39,149 bases of DNA from Pseudomonas sp. PICF141 (GTDB lineage: Bacteria; Pseudomonadota; Gammaproteobacteria; Pseudomonadales; Pseudomonadaceae). Below are positions 31,271 through 39,149 of this stretch, one piece after another. Made by a program: the position numbers and the translations under genes. The stretch is from positions 1 to 39,149 of the forward strand of contig NZ_MUNM01000085.1 of the NCBI RefSeq assembly GCF_002286815.1. Reading direction: 5' to 3'. The notes below the pieces were generated by a model. That model did not search any database and was not told the origin of the DNA. It saw only the letters and a program-made list of their open reading frames with translations. Position 1 is the first letter of the stretch, and the number at the start of each line of letters is the position of its first letter.

Positions 31271-32545
31271 TTAGACGGTGGTGTGGTACGGATTCCTCGG
31301 ATCATGGTTCCAGTCCAGAAACGGCTTGCCGTTCTCCATCGGCACCATCTCGATGCAATCTTGCACCGGGCACGTGATCTGGCACAGATTGCAGCCCACG
31401 CACTCATCATCGATCACTTCATATTTATGCGTCCCGTCCGCCTGCTTGAGGCTCGCAATTGCCTGGTGCGAGGTGTCTTCGCAAGCGATGTGGCAGCGTC
31501 CGCAGCCGATACACGCCTGCTGATCAATCTTCGCAATCACCTGATAGTTGATGTCCAGGTACTTCCAGTCCGTGGTATTGCCCACCGCTCGCCCGGAAAA
31601 TTCCGACACGCTGGCGTAGCCCTGACTGTCCATCCAGCGGGACAAACCGTCTTTCATCTCCTCGACAATCCGGAAACCATGCAGCATCGCCGCTGTGCAC
31701 ACCTGCACCGAACCGCTGCCCAATGCGATGAATTCCGCCGCATCGCGCCAGCTGCCGATGCCACCGATACCCGAGATCGGCAGGCCCTGGGTCTGTGGGT
31801 CGCGGGCGATTTCGGCGACCATGTTCAAGGCAATCGGCTTGACCGCCGAGCCGCAATAGCCGCCATGGGTGCTTTGGCTGCCCACGACAGGGTTGGCGAC
31901 CATGCGTTCCAGATTGACGCTGGTGATCGAGTTGATGGTGTTGATCAGCGACACCGCATCGGCCCCGCCCCGGTAAGCGGCACGGGCGGCGACACGGATG
32001 TCGGTGATGTTCGGCGTGAGTTTGACGATCACCGGCAATGAGCAATACGTCTTGCACCAGCGGGTGACCTGTTCGACATACTCCGGCACCTGGCCGACCG
32101 CCGCGCCCATGCCCCGTTCCGGCATGCCGTGGGGGCAGCCGAAATTCAGTTCGATGCCATCGGCTCCGGTGGCTTGCACCAGCGGCAGGATGTTTTTCCA
32201 CGAGTCTTCGACGCAGGGCACCATCAGCGACACGATCAACGCGCGATCCGGCCAGTCCTTTTTGACCTGGGTGATTTCCCGCAGGTTGATCTCCAGCGAA
32301 CGGTCGGTGATCAGTTCAATGTTGTTGAAACCAAGCACCTCCCGATTGGCCCCGAAGTGCGCCGAGTAGCGTGACGATACGTTGACCGCCGCCGGGTCTT
32401 CACCCAGGGTTTTCCAGACCACACCGCCCCAGCCGGCTTCGAACGCGCGAACCACGTTGTAGGCTTTATCGGTCGGTGGCGCAGAGGCCAGCCAGAACGG
32501 ATTGGGGGCTTTGATGCCGGCGAAGACAATCGAAAGATCGGCCAT
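31271..32545 (-). CDS. preA: Dihydropyrimidine dehydrogenase, catalytic/ferredoxin subunit PreA
   Basis: A 424-residue cytoplasmic flavoprotein. The FMN barrel of the dihydroorotate dehydrogenase type covers about 1-310 (NPFWLASAPPTDKAYN, NFGCPHGMPERGMG with the active Cys, SGIGGIGSWRDAAEFI). A two-[4Fe-4S] ferredoxin domain follows (CIGCGRCHIACED and CVGCNLCQITCPVQDC). It reduces uracil and thymine to the dihydro-bases with PreT as the electron-input subunit. The ATG follows the PreT TAA directly (TAAATG). Confidence 0.95.
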   Translation of the reverse strand: MADLSIVFAGIKAPNPFWLASAPPTDKAYNVVRAFEAGWGGVVWKTLGEDPAAVNVSSRYSAHFGANREVLGFNNIELITDRSLEINLREITQVKKDWPDRALIVSLMVPCVEDSWKNILPLVQATGADGIELNFGCPHGMPERGMGAAVGQVPEYVEQVTRWCKTYCSLPVIVKLTPNITDIRVAARAAYRGGADAVSLINTINSITSVNLERMVANPVVGSQSTHGGYCGSAVKPIALNMVAEIARDPQTQGLPISGIGGIGSWRDAAEFIALGSGSVQVCTAAMLHGFRIVEEMKDGLSRWMDSQGYASVSEFSGRAVGNTTDWKYLDINYQVIAKIDQQACIGCGRCHIACEDTSHQAIASLKQADGTHKYEVIDDECVGCNLCQITCPVQDCIEMVPMENGKPFLDWNHDPRNPYHTTV

Positions 32546-33913
32546 TTACGCAGCCTCCACGTTGAGCATGAGTTGAGCGTTGATCGCCTCGGCGGCCAAC
32601 TTGCCGTGCTGCACGGCCTGCACGGTGAGGTCCTGATCGAGGCTGGTGCAATCGCCGCCGGCATACACGCCGGGAATGCTGGTGCGCAGCTGTTCGTCGA
32701 CAAGGATGCGGTCGCCCTGACGCTTGAGTTCACGGGCTAGCGGATCGGCGAGGGCGCTGTTGTCGAAGGTTTGGCCGATGGCTTTGAAGATCGCGTCGGC
32801 GGCCAGTTCGAAGGTTTCGCCGGTGGTTTGCAGTCGACCTTCCACCAATCGGGTGCGGGCAAAGCGCATGCCACGCACCTGGCCGTTCTCATCGAGCAGG
32901 ACTTCGTCGGGTTGTGCCCACGTCAGCAGCCGCACCTGATTTGCCTTGGCGATGTCCTGTTCGTGACCGGTGGCGCCCATGTCCTCGACGCCGCGACGGT
33001 ACACCAGATTCACGTCGCGTGCGCCGAGGCGAGCCATTTGCACGGCCATGTCGATGGCGGTGTTGCCGGCACCGAGGACAATGCAGTGCTCGGCCAGCGG
33101 CAGTTGCGTCAGGTCATCGGCCTGGCGCAATTCGCGAATGTACTCGGTGGCGGCGAGCAGGCCGGGGGCCTCCTCATGGGCCAGTCCCAATTGTTTGCTG
33201 GCGGCCAGGCCGAGGCCGAGGAACACCGCGTCGAATTGCTGATGCAGTTCGCTAAGGGTCAGGTTGTCGCCGAGTTTCTGGCCGTGGCGGATTTCGATCC
33301 CGCCAATCCCCATCAGGAATTCGAGCTCCTTCTGCGCGTAATCGTCCACCAGTTTGTACTTGGCGATCCCGTATTCGTTGAGGCCGCCAGCCTTTTCCCG
33401 GGCCTCGAAAATCACCACGTCATGGCCGTGCATGGCGCTGCGGTGCGCACACGACAAACCGGCCGGGCCGGCACCGACCACGGCGATGCGCTTGCCGGTC
33501 GAGGCGGCACGCTGGAACGGGTGTTCGCTGAAATGGGCATTGTCCACGGCATAGCGTTGCAGCAGGCCGATCAGCACCGGTGCGCATTCCTGGGCGTTGT
33601 TGCGCACGCAGGCCTGCTGGCAAAGAATCTCCGTCGGGCAGACCCGGGCGCAACTGCCGCCGAGGATGTTCGCCGAGAGGATTTTTTGCGCCGCGCCCTG
33701 CACGTTTTCCTGATGGATATTGCGGATGAACGACGGAATATCGATGTCGCTCGGGCAGGCATTCACGCAGGGCGCGTCGTAGCAATACAGACAGCGCGAG
33801 GCTTCCAGATGGGCCTGACGGTCGTTGAGCGGCGGCGCCAGATCGGTGAAATGGCCGGCGAGGGCGGCCGCGTCCTCATGGGGATGCGGGAGGTGGTTCA
33901 AAGTCTTGATCAC
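32546..33913 (-). CDS. preT: Dihydropyrimidine dehydrogenase, NAD(P)H subunit PreT
   Basis: A 455-residue FAD/iron-sulfur protein of the glutamate synthase small-subunit type. N-terminal cysteines CLYCYDAPCVNACPSDIDIP and CARVCPTEILCQQAC bind clusters. FAD binds at VVGAGPAGLSCAH and NAD(P)H at IVLGAGNTAIDMAVQMAR. The C-terminal GGDCT motif completes FAD binding. GTG 33913 is chosen: GTGAGG is just upstream, and the product starts MIKTLNHLPHPHEDA. In-frame ATG codons lie farther upstream in the type A repeat and are rejected. It is the first gene of the preTA pair, 160 nt after the dihydropyrimidinase gene end. Confidence 0.94.
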   Translation of the reverse strand: MIKTLNHLPHPHEDAAALAGHFTDLAPPLNDRQAHLEASRCLYCYDAPCVNACPSDIDIPSFIRNIHQENVQGAAQKILSANILGGSCARVCPTEILCQQACVRNNAQECAPVLIGLLQRYAVDNAHFSEHPFQRAASTGKRIAVVGAGPAGLSCAHRSAMHGHDVVIFEAREKAGGLNEYGIAKYKLVDDYAQKELEFLMGIGGIEIRHGQKLGDNLTLSELHQQFDAVFLGLGLAASKQLGLAHEEAPGLLAATEYIRELRQADDLTQLPLAEHCIVLGAGNTAIDMAVQMARLGARDVNLVYRRGVEDMGATGHEQDIAKANQVRLLTWAQPDEVLLDENGQVRGMRFARTRLVEGRLQTTGETFELAADAIFKAIGQTFDNSALADPLARELKRQGDRILVDEQLRTSIPGVYAGGDCTSLDQDLTVQAVQHGKLAAEAINAQLMLNVEAA

Positions 33914-33957
33914 GGTGGTGGCCTCACGGTTATTTGAGGTTCTGCCTCTGATGGGCT

Positions 33958-34062
33958 GATCGTTCCCACGCTCTGCGTGGGAATGCCTCAAGGGACGCTC
34001 CGCGTTCCAATGGGATGCAGAGCGTCCCGGGCTGCATTACCACGCAAAGCGTGGGAACGATC
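33958..34062. repeat. Type A palindromic repeat, full length
   Basis: GATCGTTCCCACGCTCTGCG at the left and GGGAACGATC at the right, with inner arms ACGCTCCGCGT and GATGCAGAGCGTCCCGG. It sits between the end of the dihydropyrimidinase gene and the start of preT on the same strand, and so could limit readthrough. Confidence 0.92.
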
Positions 34063-34073
34063 GTGGGTACGGC

Positions 34074-35513
34074 TCAGCGTTTCACTGCCGTCGGCTTATT
34101 CATCTCAGCCCGCTTGCTCAGCAAATCGAACACCGCCGGATACGCCGGCCGTTCGACGTACCGACCGGCACCACGCTCGGCGCGCAAATCGCCATCGGCC
34201 CACACCACGCGACCCTGGCTGACGGTGTGGCTCGGCACGCCGCGTACGGTCTTGCCTTCGAAGATGTTGAAGTCGACTTGCTGGTGATGGGTCTTGGCTG
34301 AAATCGTCCGCGTACCTTGCGGATCCCACAGCACCAGGTCGGCGTCGGCACCCACACGAATCGCACCCTTGCGCGGGTAGAGGTTGAAGATTTTCGCGGT
34401 GTTGGTAGAGGTGAGGGCAACAAAATGCTGCATCGACAAACGCCCGGTGTTGACCCCTTCATCCCAGAGCACCGCCATGCGGTCTTCGATCCCGGCGGTG
34501 CCGTTCGGGATTTTGCTGAAGTCGTCACGGCCGGCGGCTTTTTGCTCGGCGCAGAAGCAGCAATGGTCGGTGGCGGTGGTGTGCAGGTTGCCCGCTTGCA
34601 GGCCGTGCCAAAGCGCCTCTTGATGGCCGCGAGGACGGAAGGGCGGGCTCATCACGTAACCGGCGGCGGTCTGCCAATCCGGGTGTTGATAAACGCTGTC
34701 GTCCAGCAGCAGATGCCCGGCCAGTACTTCGCCATAAACCGGTTGGCCCTTGGCGCGAGCGTAGGTGATTTCGTCGAGGGCTTCCTTGGTCGAGACGTGC
34801 ACCAGATACAACGGCGTACCGAGGGTTTCGGCGATGCGGATCGCCCGGCTCGCGGCTTCACCTTCCACCTGCGAAGGGCGCGACAGGGGATGCGCTTCCG
34901 GCCCGGTCAGGCCCTGGGCCATCAACTTGCGTTGCAGGTGATAGACCAGCTCGCCGTTTTCCGCGTGCACGGTCGGTACCGCACCCAATTCCAGGCACCG
35001 CTCGAAACTCGCCACCAACGTATCGTCGGCGGCCATGATCGCGTTCTTGTAGGCCATGAAATGCTTGAAGCTGTTGACCCCGTGATGGCTGACCAGCTCG
35101 GCCATTTCTTCGCGGACCTGCTCGCTCCACCAAGTGATGGCGACATGGAAACCGTAGTCGGATGCCGACTTCTCGGCCCAGCCGCGCCATTGATGAAAGG
35201 CTTCCATCAACGATTGCTGCGGGTTGGGAATCACGAAGTCGATGATCGAGGTGGTACCGCCCGCAAGCCCCGCCGCGGTGCCGCTAAAAAAGTCTTCGCT
35301 GGCCACCGTGCCCATGAATGGCAGCTGCATATGCGTGTGCGGGTCGATGCCGCCGGGCATCAGGTATTGGCCGCTGCCGTCGAGTACTTCGGCATCGGCG
35401 GGAACATCGAGGTTTTCACCGATGGCTTTGATCATACCGTCGGCGCAATAGACGTCGGCGCGATAACTTTCATCATGGGTAATAACGGTGGCGCCACGGA
35501 TCAACAGAGACAT
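34074..35513 (-). CDS. hydA: Dihydropyrimidinase (D-hydantoinase family)
   Basis: A 479-residue zinc amidohydrolase. Metal ligands are in GGIDPHTHMQLPF, the carboxylated Lys is in the FKHFMAYKNAIMA area, further His ligands occur in TVHAENGE and YLVHVSTKEALDE, and the catalytic Asp near TATDHCCF. It opens dihydrouracil and dihydrothymine to N-carbamoyl-beta-amino acids, the step after PreTA. GAGGAA lies just upstream of the ATG. The long C-terminal SRGRV-type segment (VSQGRVVWADGDL) is typical. It diverges from the transporter across a 620-bp control region. Confidence 0.95.
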   Translation of the reverse strand: MSLLIRGATVITHDESYRADVYCADGMIKAIGENLDVPADAEVLDGSGQYLMPGGIDPHTHMQLPFMGTVASEDFFSGTAAGLAGGTTSIIDFVIPNPQQSLMEAFHQWRGWAEKSASDYGFHVAITWWSEQVREEMAELVSHHGVNSFKHFMAYKNAIMAADDTLVASFERCLELGAVPTVHAENGELVYHLQRKLMAQGLTGPEAHPLSRPSQVEGEAASRAIRIAETLGTPLYLVHVSTKEALDEITYARAKGQPVYGEVLAGHLLLDDSVYQHPDWQTAAGYVMSPPFRPRGHQEALWHGLQAGNLHTTATDHCCFCAEQKAAGRDDFSKIPNGTAGIEDRMAVLWDEGVNTGRLSMQHFVALTSTNTAKIFNLYPRKGAIRVGADADLVLWDPQGTRTISAKTHHQQVDFNIFEGKTVRGVPSHTVSQGRVVWADGDLRAERGAGRYVERPAYPAVFDLLSKRAEMNKPTAVKR

Positions 35514-35711
35514 TCCGAGTTCCTCGCAGGCATTGACCGACTGATGCCGGTTCTAAATGTTTTATATGAAGCAGACGCCAATCGGTGTATTCCTGTCAGC
35601 GCTGTCAAGAATAAACGCTAGCTGCAGTTTGTCGATTGAGCAAGAATATTTTTTATAAGCTTATAGCTTGCTTAACCAATTGAAAATTAACGATTTAAAC
35701 TGGAAATCACC

Positions 35712-35737
35712 AAAATGGTGAGGCCTCTCACCATTTT
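35712..35737. promoter_or_regulatory. Perfect 11-bp inverted repeat in the divergent region
   Basis: AAAATGGTGAG, spacer GCCT, CTCACCATTTT. All 11 arm pairs match. It is symmetric and lacks a one-sided U tract, so it is more likely an operator than a terminator. It occurs about 200 nt upstream of hydA and 400 nt upstream of the transporter start. Confidence 0.6.
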
Positions 35738-35744
35738 GACGCAC

Positions 35745-35768
35745 TTGACAGGTTCGAAATATGGTCAA
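35745..35768. promoter_or_regulatory. TTGAC/GTCAA inverted repeat with TTCGAA centre
   Basis: TTGACAGG, TTCGAA, ATATGGTCAA. TTGAC and GTCAA arms surround a nearly central TTCGAA palindrome. Known RutR operators have TTGACCA and TGGTCAA half-sites with a short spacer; the right half-site TGGTCAA is exact here, the left is TTGACAG and the spacing is larger. The TTGACA may also be a -35 element. Confidence 0.4.
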
Positions 35769-36133
35769 GATTTTCTATGTGAAATCAGCTGCTTGAGGAT
35801 GGTCTATGGTTGATGCGCAATCTTTCAAAAAAGATCGACGCACCAGATTGAGTCCTGACTGTTCGGACAACTTGCCTGACATTCGGCCTGAGTGACTTGG
35901 CAACTTGCGCGGATTCAATGGTTAGATAAATAAAGCTGATTAACATCAGTTGGTTAGCGAAAATTTATGGCTCGACCCGATGCGTAAGCGGGGCACCCGG
36001 CACGTTTATTGATGCCGCCGCTGACACCTTGGCCGGTCCATGAACGTTGTCAGTTTCTCCGGCCATCGTCGGCTGGCGCACGTTGTGCCAGCCCCTGATG
36101 AGCAAAAATAATCAAAAGAACAGTGGAGCGGCC

Positions 36134-37618
36134 ATGCAACAGATCAGATCGCAAGTGACCGAGCGCGACGGCTTGTTTGAGCTTGAAGCCGGCAGCGACG
36201 TGCTCGACAGTCCCCGTTACAACCACGACATGGCACCGACCAAGGTGCACGAGCGAACCTGGAACAAATGGCACATCACCGCGCTGTGGGTCGGCATGGC
36301 GATCTGCGTGCCGACCTACACCCTCGGCGGCGTGCTCACCGCTTATTTCGGCCTGAGCGTCGGTGAAGCGCTGCTGGCGATACTGTTTGCCAACATCATC
36401 GTGCTGATCCCGCTGACCCTGAACGCCTTTCCCGGCACCAAGTACGGGATTCCGTTTCCGGTGTTGCTGCGCTCCTCCTTCGGCATCCTCGGTTCCAACA
36501 TTCCGTGTCTGATTCGTGCCCTGGTGGCGTGCGGCTGGTTCGGCATTCAAACGATGTTCGGCGGGCTGGCGATTCACCTGTTTCTCGGGTCAGTGTTCGA
36601 TGACTGGAAAGCCCTCGGCGGCACCGGTGAAGTGATCGGCTTCATGCTGTTCTGGGCCTTGAACCTGTGGGTGGTGATTCGCGGCGCGGACTCGATCAAA
36701 TGGTTGGAAACCCTTTCGGCACCGTTGTTGGTATTGGTGGGCGTGGGGTTGCTGGTATGGGCGATGCCGAACGTATCGATGAGTGAATTGATGGCGATCC
36801 CGGCCAAGCGTCCGGAAGGGGCCAGTGTGGTGAGTTACTTTGCCGCCGGGCTGACCGCCATGGTCGGGTTCTGGGCGACTTTGTCGCTGAACATTCCGGA
36901 CTTCAGCCGCTACGCGAAAAGCCAGAAGGATCAGATCGTCGGGCAGATTATCGGCTTGCCCCTGACCATGTTCCTGTTCGCCTCCCTTGGTGTGGTGATG
37001 ACGGCCGCGTCGGTAAAACTGGTGGGCGTCACCGTCTCTGATCCGGTCACCCTGATCGGCCATATCCAGAGCCCGGTCTGGGTCGCACTGGCCATGGCGC
37101 TGATCATCATCGCCACGTTGTCGACCAACACCGCGGCTAACATTGTTTCGCCGACCAACGATTTCCAGAACGTTGCGCCCAAGGTCATCAACCGCACCAA
37201 AGCGGTGATGCTCACGGGGCTGGTCGGGTTGGCGCTAATGGCTCATGAATTGTTGAAAAAACTGGGGTTGATCGTCTCGGATTTGAGCCTGGAGACGGTG
37301 TATTCCAACTGGTTGCTGGGCTATTCGAGCCTGCTGGGCCCGATCGCCGGGATCATGGTGGTGGACTATTTCCTGATCAAGAAACAGCAACTGGATTTGG
37401 CCGGCCTCTACCGTGATGACGTTTACCCGGCGTGGAACTGGTTCGGTTTTATCGCGTTCGGCGTGCCAGTGGCGTTGACCCTGCTATCGCTGGGCAGCGA
37501 TGCGTTCAGCTGGTTCTACAGCTACGGCTGGTTCACCGGCTCGGTCCTGGGTGGGCTGATCTATTACGGGTTGAGTGTGATGCGACCGAGTCCGACTGCT
37601 GTGAAATCGGCGGTGTGA
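36134..37618 (+). CDS. NCS1-family nucleobase:cation symporter
   Basis: A 494-residue inner-membrane protein with about 12 helices. The NCS1 landmarks are visible: WNKWHITALWVGMAICVPTYTLGG at the first helix, the NAFPGTKYGIPFPVLLRSSFG segment, the WFGIQTMFGG helix, and SLNIPDFSRYAKSQKDQ in the middle, all typical of uracil/allantoin/hydantoin transporters. The start at 36134 (MQQIRSQ) is favoured by GGAG at 36125-36128 and by family length; an ATG at 36099 is an alternative. It probably imports uracil or thymine for this pathway (inference from context). Confidence 0.92.
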   Translation: MQQIRSQVTERDGLFELEAGSDVLDSPRYNHDMAPTKVHERTWNKWHITALWVGMAICVPTYTLGGVLTAYFGLSVGEALLAILFANIIVLIPLTLNAFPGTKYGIPFPVLLRSSFGILGSNIPCLIRALVACGWFGIQTMFGGLAIHLFLGSVFDDWKALGGTGEVIGFMLFWALNLWVVIRGADSIKWLETLSAPLLVLVGVGLLVWAMPNVSMSELMAIPAKRPEGASVVSYFAAGLTAMVGFWATLSLNIPDFSRYAKSQKDQIVGQIIGLPLTMFLFASLGVVMTAASVKLVGVTVSDPVTLIGHIQSPVWVALAMALIIIATLSTNTAANIVSPTNDFQNVAPKVINRTKAVMLTGLVGLALMAHELLKKLGLIVSDLSLETVYSNWLLGYSSLLGPIAGIMVVDYFLIKKQQLDLAGLYRDDVYPAWNWFGFIAFGVPVALTLLSLGSDAFSWFYSYGWFTGSVLGGLIYYGLSVMRPSPTAVKSAV

Positions 37619-37622
37619 GTTT

Positions 37623-37729
37623 GATCGTTCCCACGCTCTGCGTGGGAATGCAGCCCGGGACGCTCCGCGTCCCAGAAGCGGACGCAGAGCGTCCATGGAT
37701 GAATTCCCACGCAGAGCGTGGGAACTATC
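37623..37729. repeat. Type A palindromic repeat, full length
   Basis: GATCGTTCCCACGCTCTGCG at the left and GGAACTATC at the right (one changed base in the outer arm), with inner arms GGGACGCTCCGCGTCCC and GACGCAGAGCGTC. It lies between the transporter and the amidohydrolase, both on the plus strand. Confidence 0.92.
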
Positions 37730-37765
37730 AGAAGAAACTTATAACAACTGCCTGAGGAGATCACC

Positions 37766-39049
37766 ATGAACGCGGCCATAGACGTTCTGCAATCCACCCA
37801 TCAGCACATCAACCGCGACCGTCTGTGGCAGTCGCTCATGGACCTGGCCAAACTCGGTGCCACGGTCAAGGGCGGCGTCTGCCGGCTGGCCCTGACCGAT
37901 CTCGACCGCCAGGCCCGGGACATCTTCGTGAACTGGTGCGAGGAGGCCGGCTGCACCGTCAGCATCGACGCCGTCGGCAATATCTTCGCCCGCCGTCCGG
38001 GCCGCAATCCGAACCTGCCACCGGTAATGACCGGCAGCCACATCGACACCCAACCCACGGGCGGCAAGTTCGATGGCTGCTTTGGCGTACTGGCCGGGGT
38101 CGAAGTCTTGCGTACCCTCAATGACTTGGGTGTGGAAACCGAAGCACCGCTGGAAGTGGTGGTCTGGACCAACGAAGAAGGCTCGCGCTTCGCTCCCTGC
38201 ATGATGGGCTCCGGCGTGTTCGCGGAAAAATTCACCCTCGAAGAAACCCTGGCCAAGGTCGATGCCCAGGGCGTGACCGTCGGCGAAGCCCTGAACGCCA
38301 TTGGCTATGCCGGGCCGCGCAAGGTCAGCGGCCATACCGTCGGCGCGTATTTCGAAGCTCACATCGAGCAAGGCCCGATTCTTGAAGACGAGCACAAAAC
38401 CATTGGCGTAGTGATGGGCGCGCTGGGGCAAAAATGGTTCGACCTGAAACTGCGCGGCGTCGAAGCCCACGCCGGTCCGACGCCAATGCACCTGCGCAAG
38501 GACGCTCTGGTCGGCGCCGCGATAATCGTCGGCGCGGTCAATCGCGCCGCCCTCGGCCACCAACCCCACGCCTGCGGCACCGTCGGCTGCCTGCAAGCCT
38601 ACCCCGGCTCACGCAACGTGATTCCCGGTGAAGTGCGCATGACCCTGGATTTCCGTCATCTGGAGCCGGCTCGACTCGATTCAATGATCGCCGAGGTTCG
38701 CGAAGTCATCGAAACCACCTGCGAGGAACACGGCCTGACCTTCGAACTGACCCCCACCGCCGACTTCCCGCCGCTGTACTTCGACAAGGGCTGCGTCGAA
38801 GCGGTGCGCGGCGCCGCTCAAGGGTTGGGTTTGTCGCACATGGACATCGTCAGCGGAGCCGGGCACGACGCAATCTTTCTCGCCGAACTCGGCCCGGCCG
38901 GGATGATCTTCGTGCCTTGCGAGGGCGGCATCAGCCACAACGAAATCGAAAACGCCACCCCCGATGATTTGGCCGCCGGGTGTGCGGTGTTGTTGCGGGC
39001 GATGCTGGCGGCTTCGCAGGCGATTGCCAGCGGCAAGCAAGCGGCTTGA
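37766..39049 (+). CDS. N-carbamoyl-beta-alanine amidohydrolase (beta-ureidopropionase), M20 family
   Basis: A 427-residue metal-dependent amidase of the HyuC/AllC type. Metal ligands: GSHIDTQPTGGKFDG (His and Asp), WTNEEGSRFAP (Glu pair) and SGAGHDAIF near the end (His). EAHIEQGPILE contains a ligand His and is diagnostic of the carbamoylase family. It hydrolyses N-carbamoyl-beta-alanine to beta-alanine, CO2 and ammonia, completing the pathway begun by PreTA and dihydropyrimidinase. GAGGAG lies just upstream of the ATG. In other bacteria similar proteins act on L-carbamoyl amino acids or allantoate; context makes the pyrimidine role most likely. Confidence 0.9.
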   Translation: MNAAIDVLQSTHQHINRDRLWQSLMDLAKLGATVKGGVCRLALTDLDRQARDIFVNWCEEAGCTVSIDAVGNIFARRPGRNPNLPPVMTGSHIDTQPTGGKFDGCFGVLAGVEVLRTLNDLGVETEAPLEVVVWTNEEGSRFAPCMMGSGVFAEKFTLEETLAKVDAQGVTVGEALNAIGYAGPRKVSGHTVGAYFEAHIEQGPILEDEHKTIGVVMGALGQKWFDLKLRGVEAHAGPTPMHLRKDALVGAAIIVGAVNRAALGHQPHACGTVGCLQAYPGSRNVIPGEVRMTLDFRHLEPARLDSMIAEVREVIETTCEEHGLTFELTPTADFPPLYFDKGCVEAVRGAAQGLGLSHMDIVSGAGHDAIFLAELGPAGMIFVPCEGGISHNEIENATPDDLAAGCAVLLRAMLAASQAIASGKQAA

Positions 39050-39149
39050 GTCATCGGTTGGCGGGATGCTCAACGGCGGGGTTGCTCTGCTTTTAACATC
39101 AGCATGCCCCCCCACCTGGCGGTTGCGAAAAACCAACCCCTCCAATGCC

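Larger units (their letters stand above)
35514..36133. other. AT-rich divergent control region of the pyrimidine cluster
   Basis: No credible gene is seen. Composition is much lower in GC than its neighbours (for example TTTTTTATAAGCTTATAG around 35650). It contains the 26-bp palindrome at 35712-35737, the TTGAC/GTCAA inverted repeat at 35745-35768 and GATTAAC-rich segments near 35938. It must hold the promoters for dihydropyrimidinase (minus) and the NCS1 transporter (plus). No clear sigma-54 -24/-12 element was found. Confidence 0.6.

Noticed and set aside
32771..33937. 388-residue plus-strand open frame opposite preT
   Set aside because: PreT motifs (clusters, FAD, NAD) are complete on the minus strand.
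34317..35621. 434-residue plus-strand open frame opposite hydA
   Set aside because: The dihydropyrimidinase on the minus strand has all metal-ligand regions. The other frame has none.
35514..36133. Sigma-54 promoter in the divergent region
   Set aside because: TTGGCAACTTGC near 35898 looked promising, but its GG-to-GC spacing is too short for a -24/-12 element.

Overview
The window looks like a Pseudomonas chromosome of the P. fluorescens/P. putida type. The evidence is gene content and order (NosP/NahK, ErbR, Ped and Pqq genes, ErcA/ErcS, a Udh uronate cluster, PreTA pyrimidine genes), high-GC coding sequence, and many Pseudomonas-style palindromic intergenic repeats. I see no tRNA, rRNA, CRISPR array, transposase, integrase or phage gene. 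It reads as three catabolic blocks of core or accessory metabolism separated by repeats.

Block 1 (about 1-23000) is a PQQ-dependent periplasmic alcohol oxidation island. It opens with a 15-bp tandem repeat, then a FIST-domain NosP-like protein and a soluble hybrid kinase (NahK/ErcS' type). These are followed on the minus strand by a LuxR-type response regulator (ErbR/AgmR/PedR1) with a rhodanese-like CxxxCW protein, and by the PedA1-A2-B-C ABC system. On the plus strand come a 42-residue membrane peptide, cytochrome c PedF, an XoxJ-like binding protein, a SoxYZ-like carrier and a SoxH-like metallohydrolase. Next are a PedH-type alcohol dehydrogenase carrying the lanthanide Asp-Tyr-Asp signature, an aldehyde dehydrogenase, pqqA-B-C-E (no pqqD), the iron-type alcohol dehydrogenase ErcA and a second hybrid kinase, ErcS. 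A short motif around TACYAAGG sits before nearly every transcription unit in this block. It is a good candidate binding site for the single response regulator encoded here. The working picture is lanthanide uptake, a lanthanide quinoprotein with its electron acceptor, local PQQ synthesis, and kinases at both ends feeding one regulator.

Block 2 (about 23000-30300, all minus strand) is uronate uptake and oxidation: an OprD-family porin, uronate dehydrogenase, an SMP-30 lactonase, a TRAP transporter (P, Q, M) and an aldose 1-epimerase. The later aldarate enzymes and the local regulator are not in the window.

Block 3 (about 30500-39050) is reductive pyrimidine degradation. It holds a RutR-like TetR regulator, PreA and PreT (dihydropyrimidine dehydrogenase), dihydropyrimidinase, an NCS1 nucleobase transporter and an N-carbamoyl-beta-alanine amidohydrolase. 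A 620-bp AT-rich divergent promoter region separates the last two genes from the rest.

Longer stretches without a gene: 1-234 (tandem repeat and one motif), 14724-15020 and 16542-16841 (long palindrome plus motif), 28682-29002 (operator-like motif plus palindrome), and 35514-36133 (AT-rich divergent control region). In 39050-39149 I see nothing.
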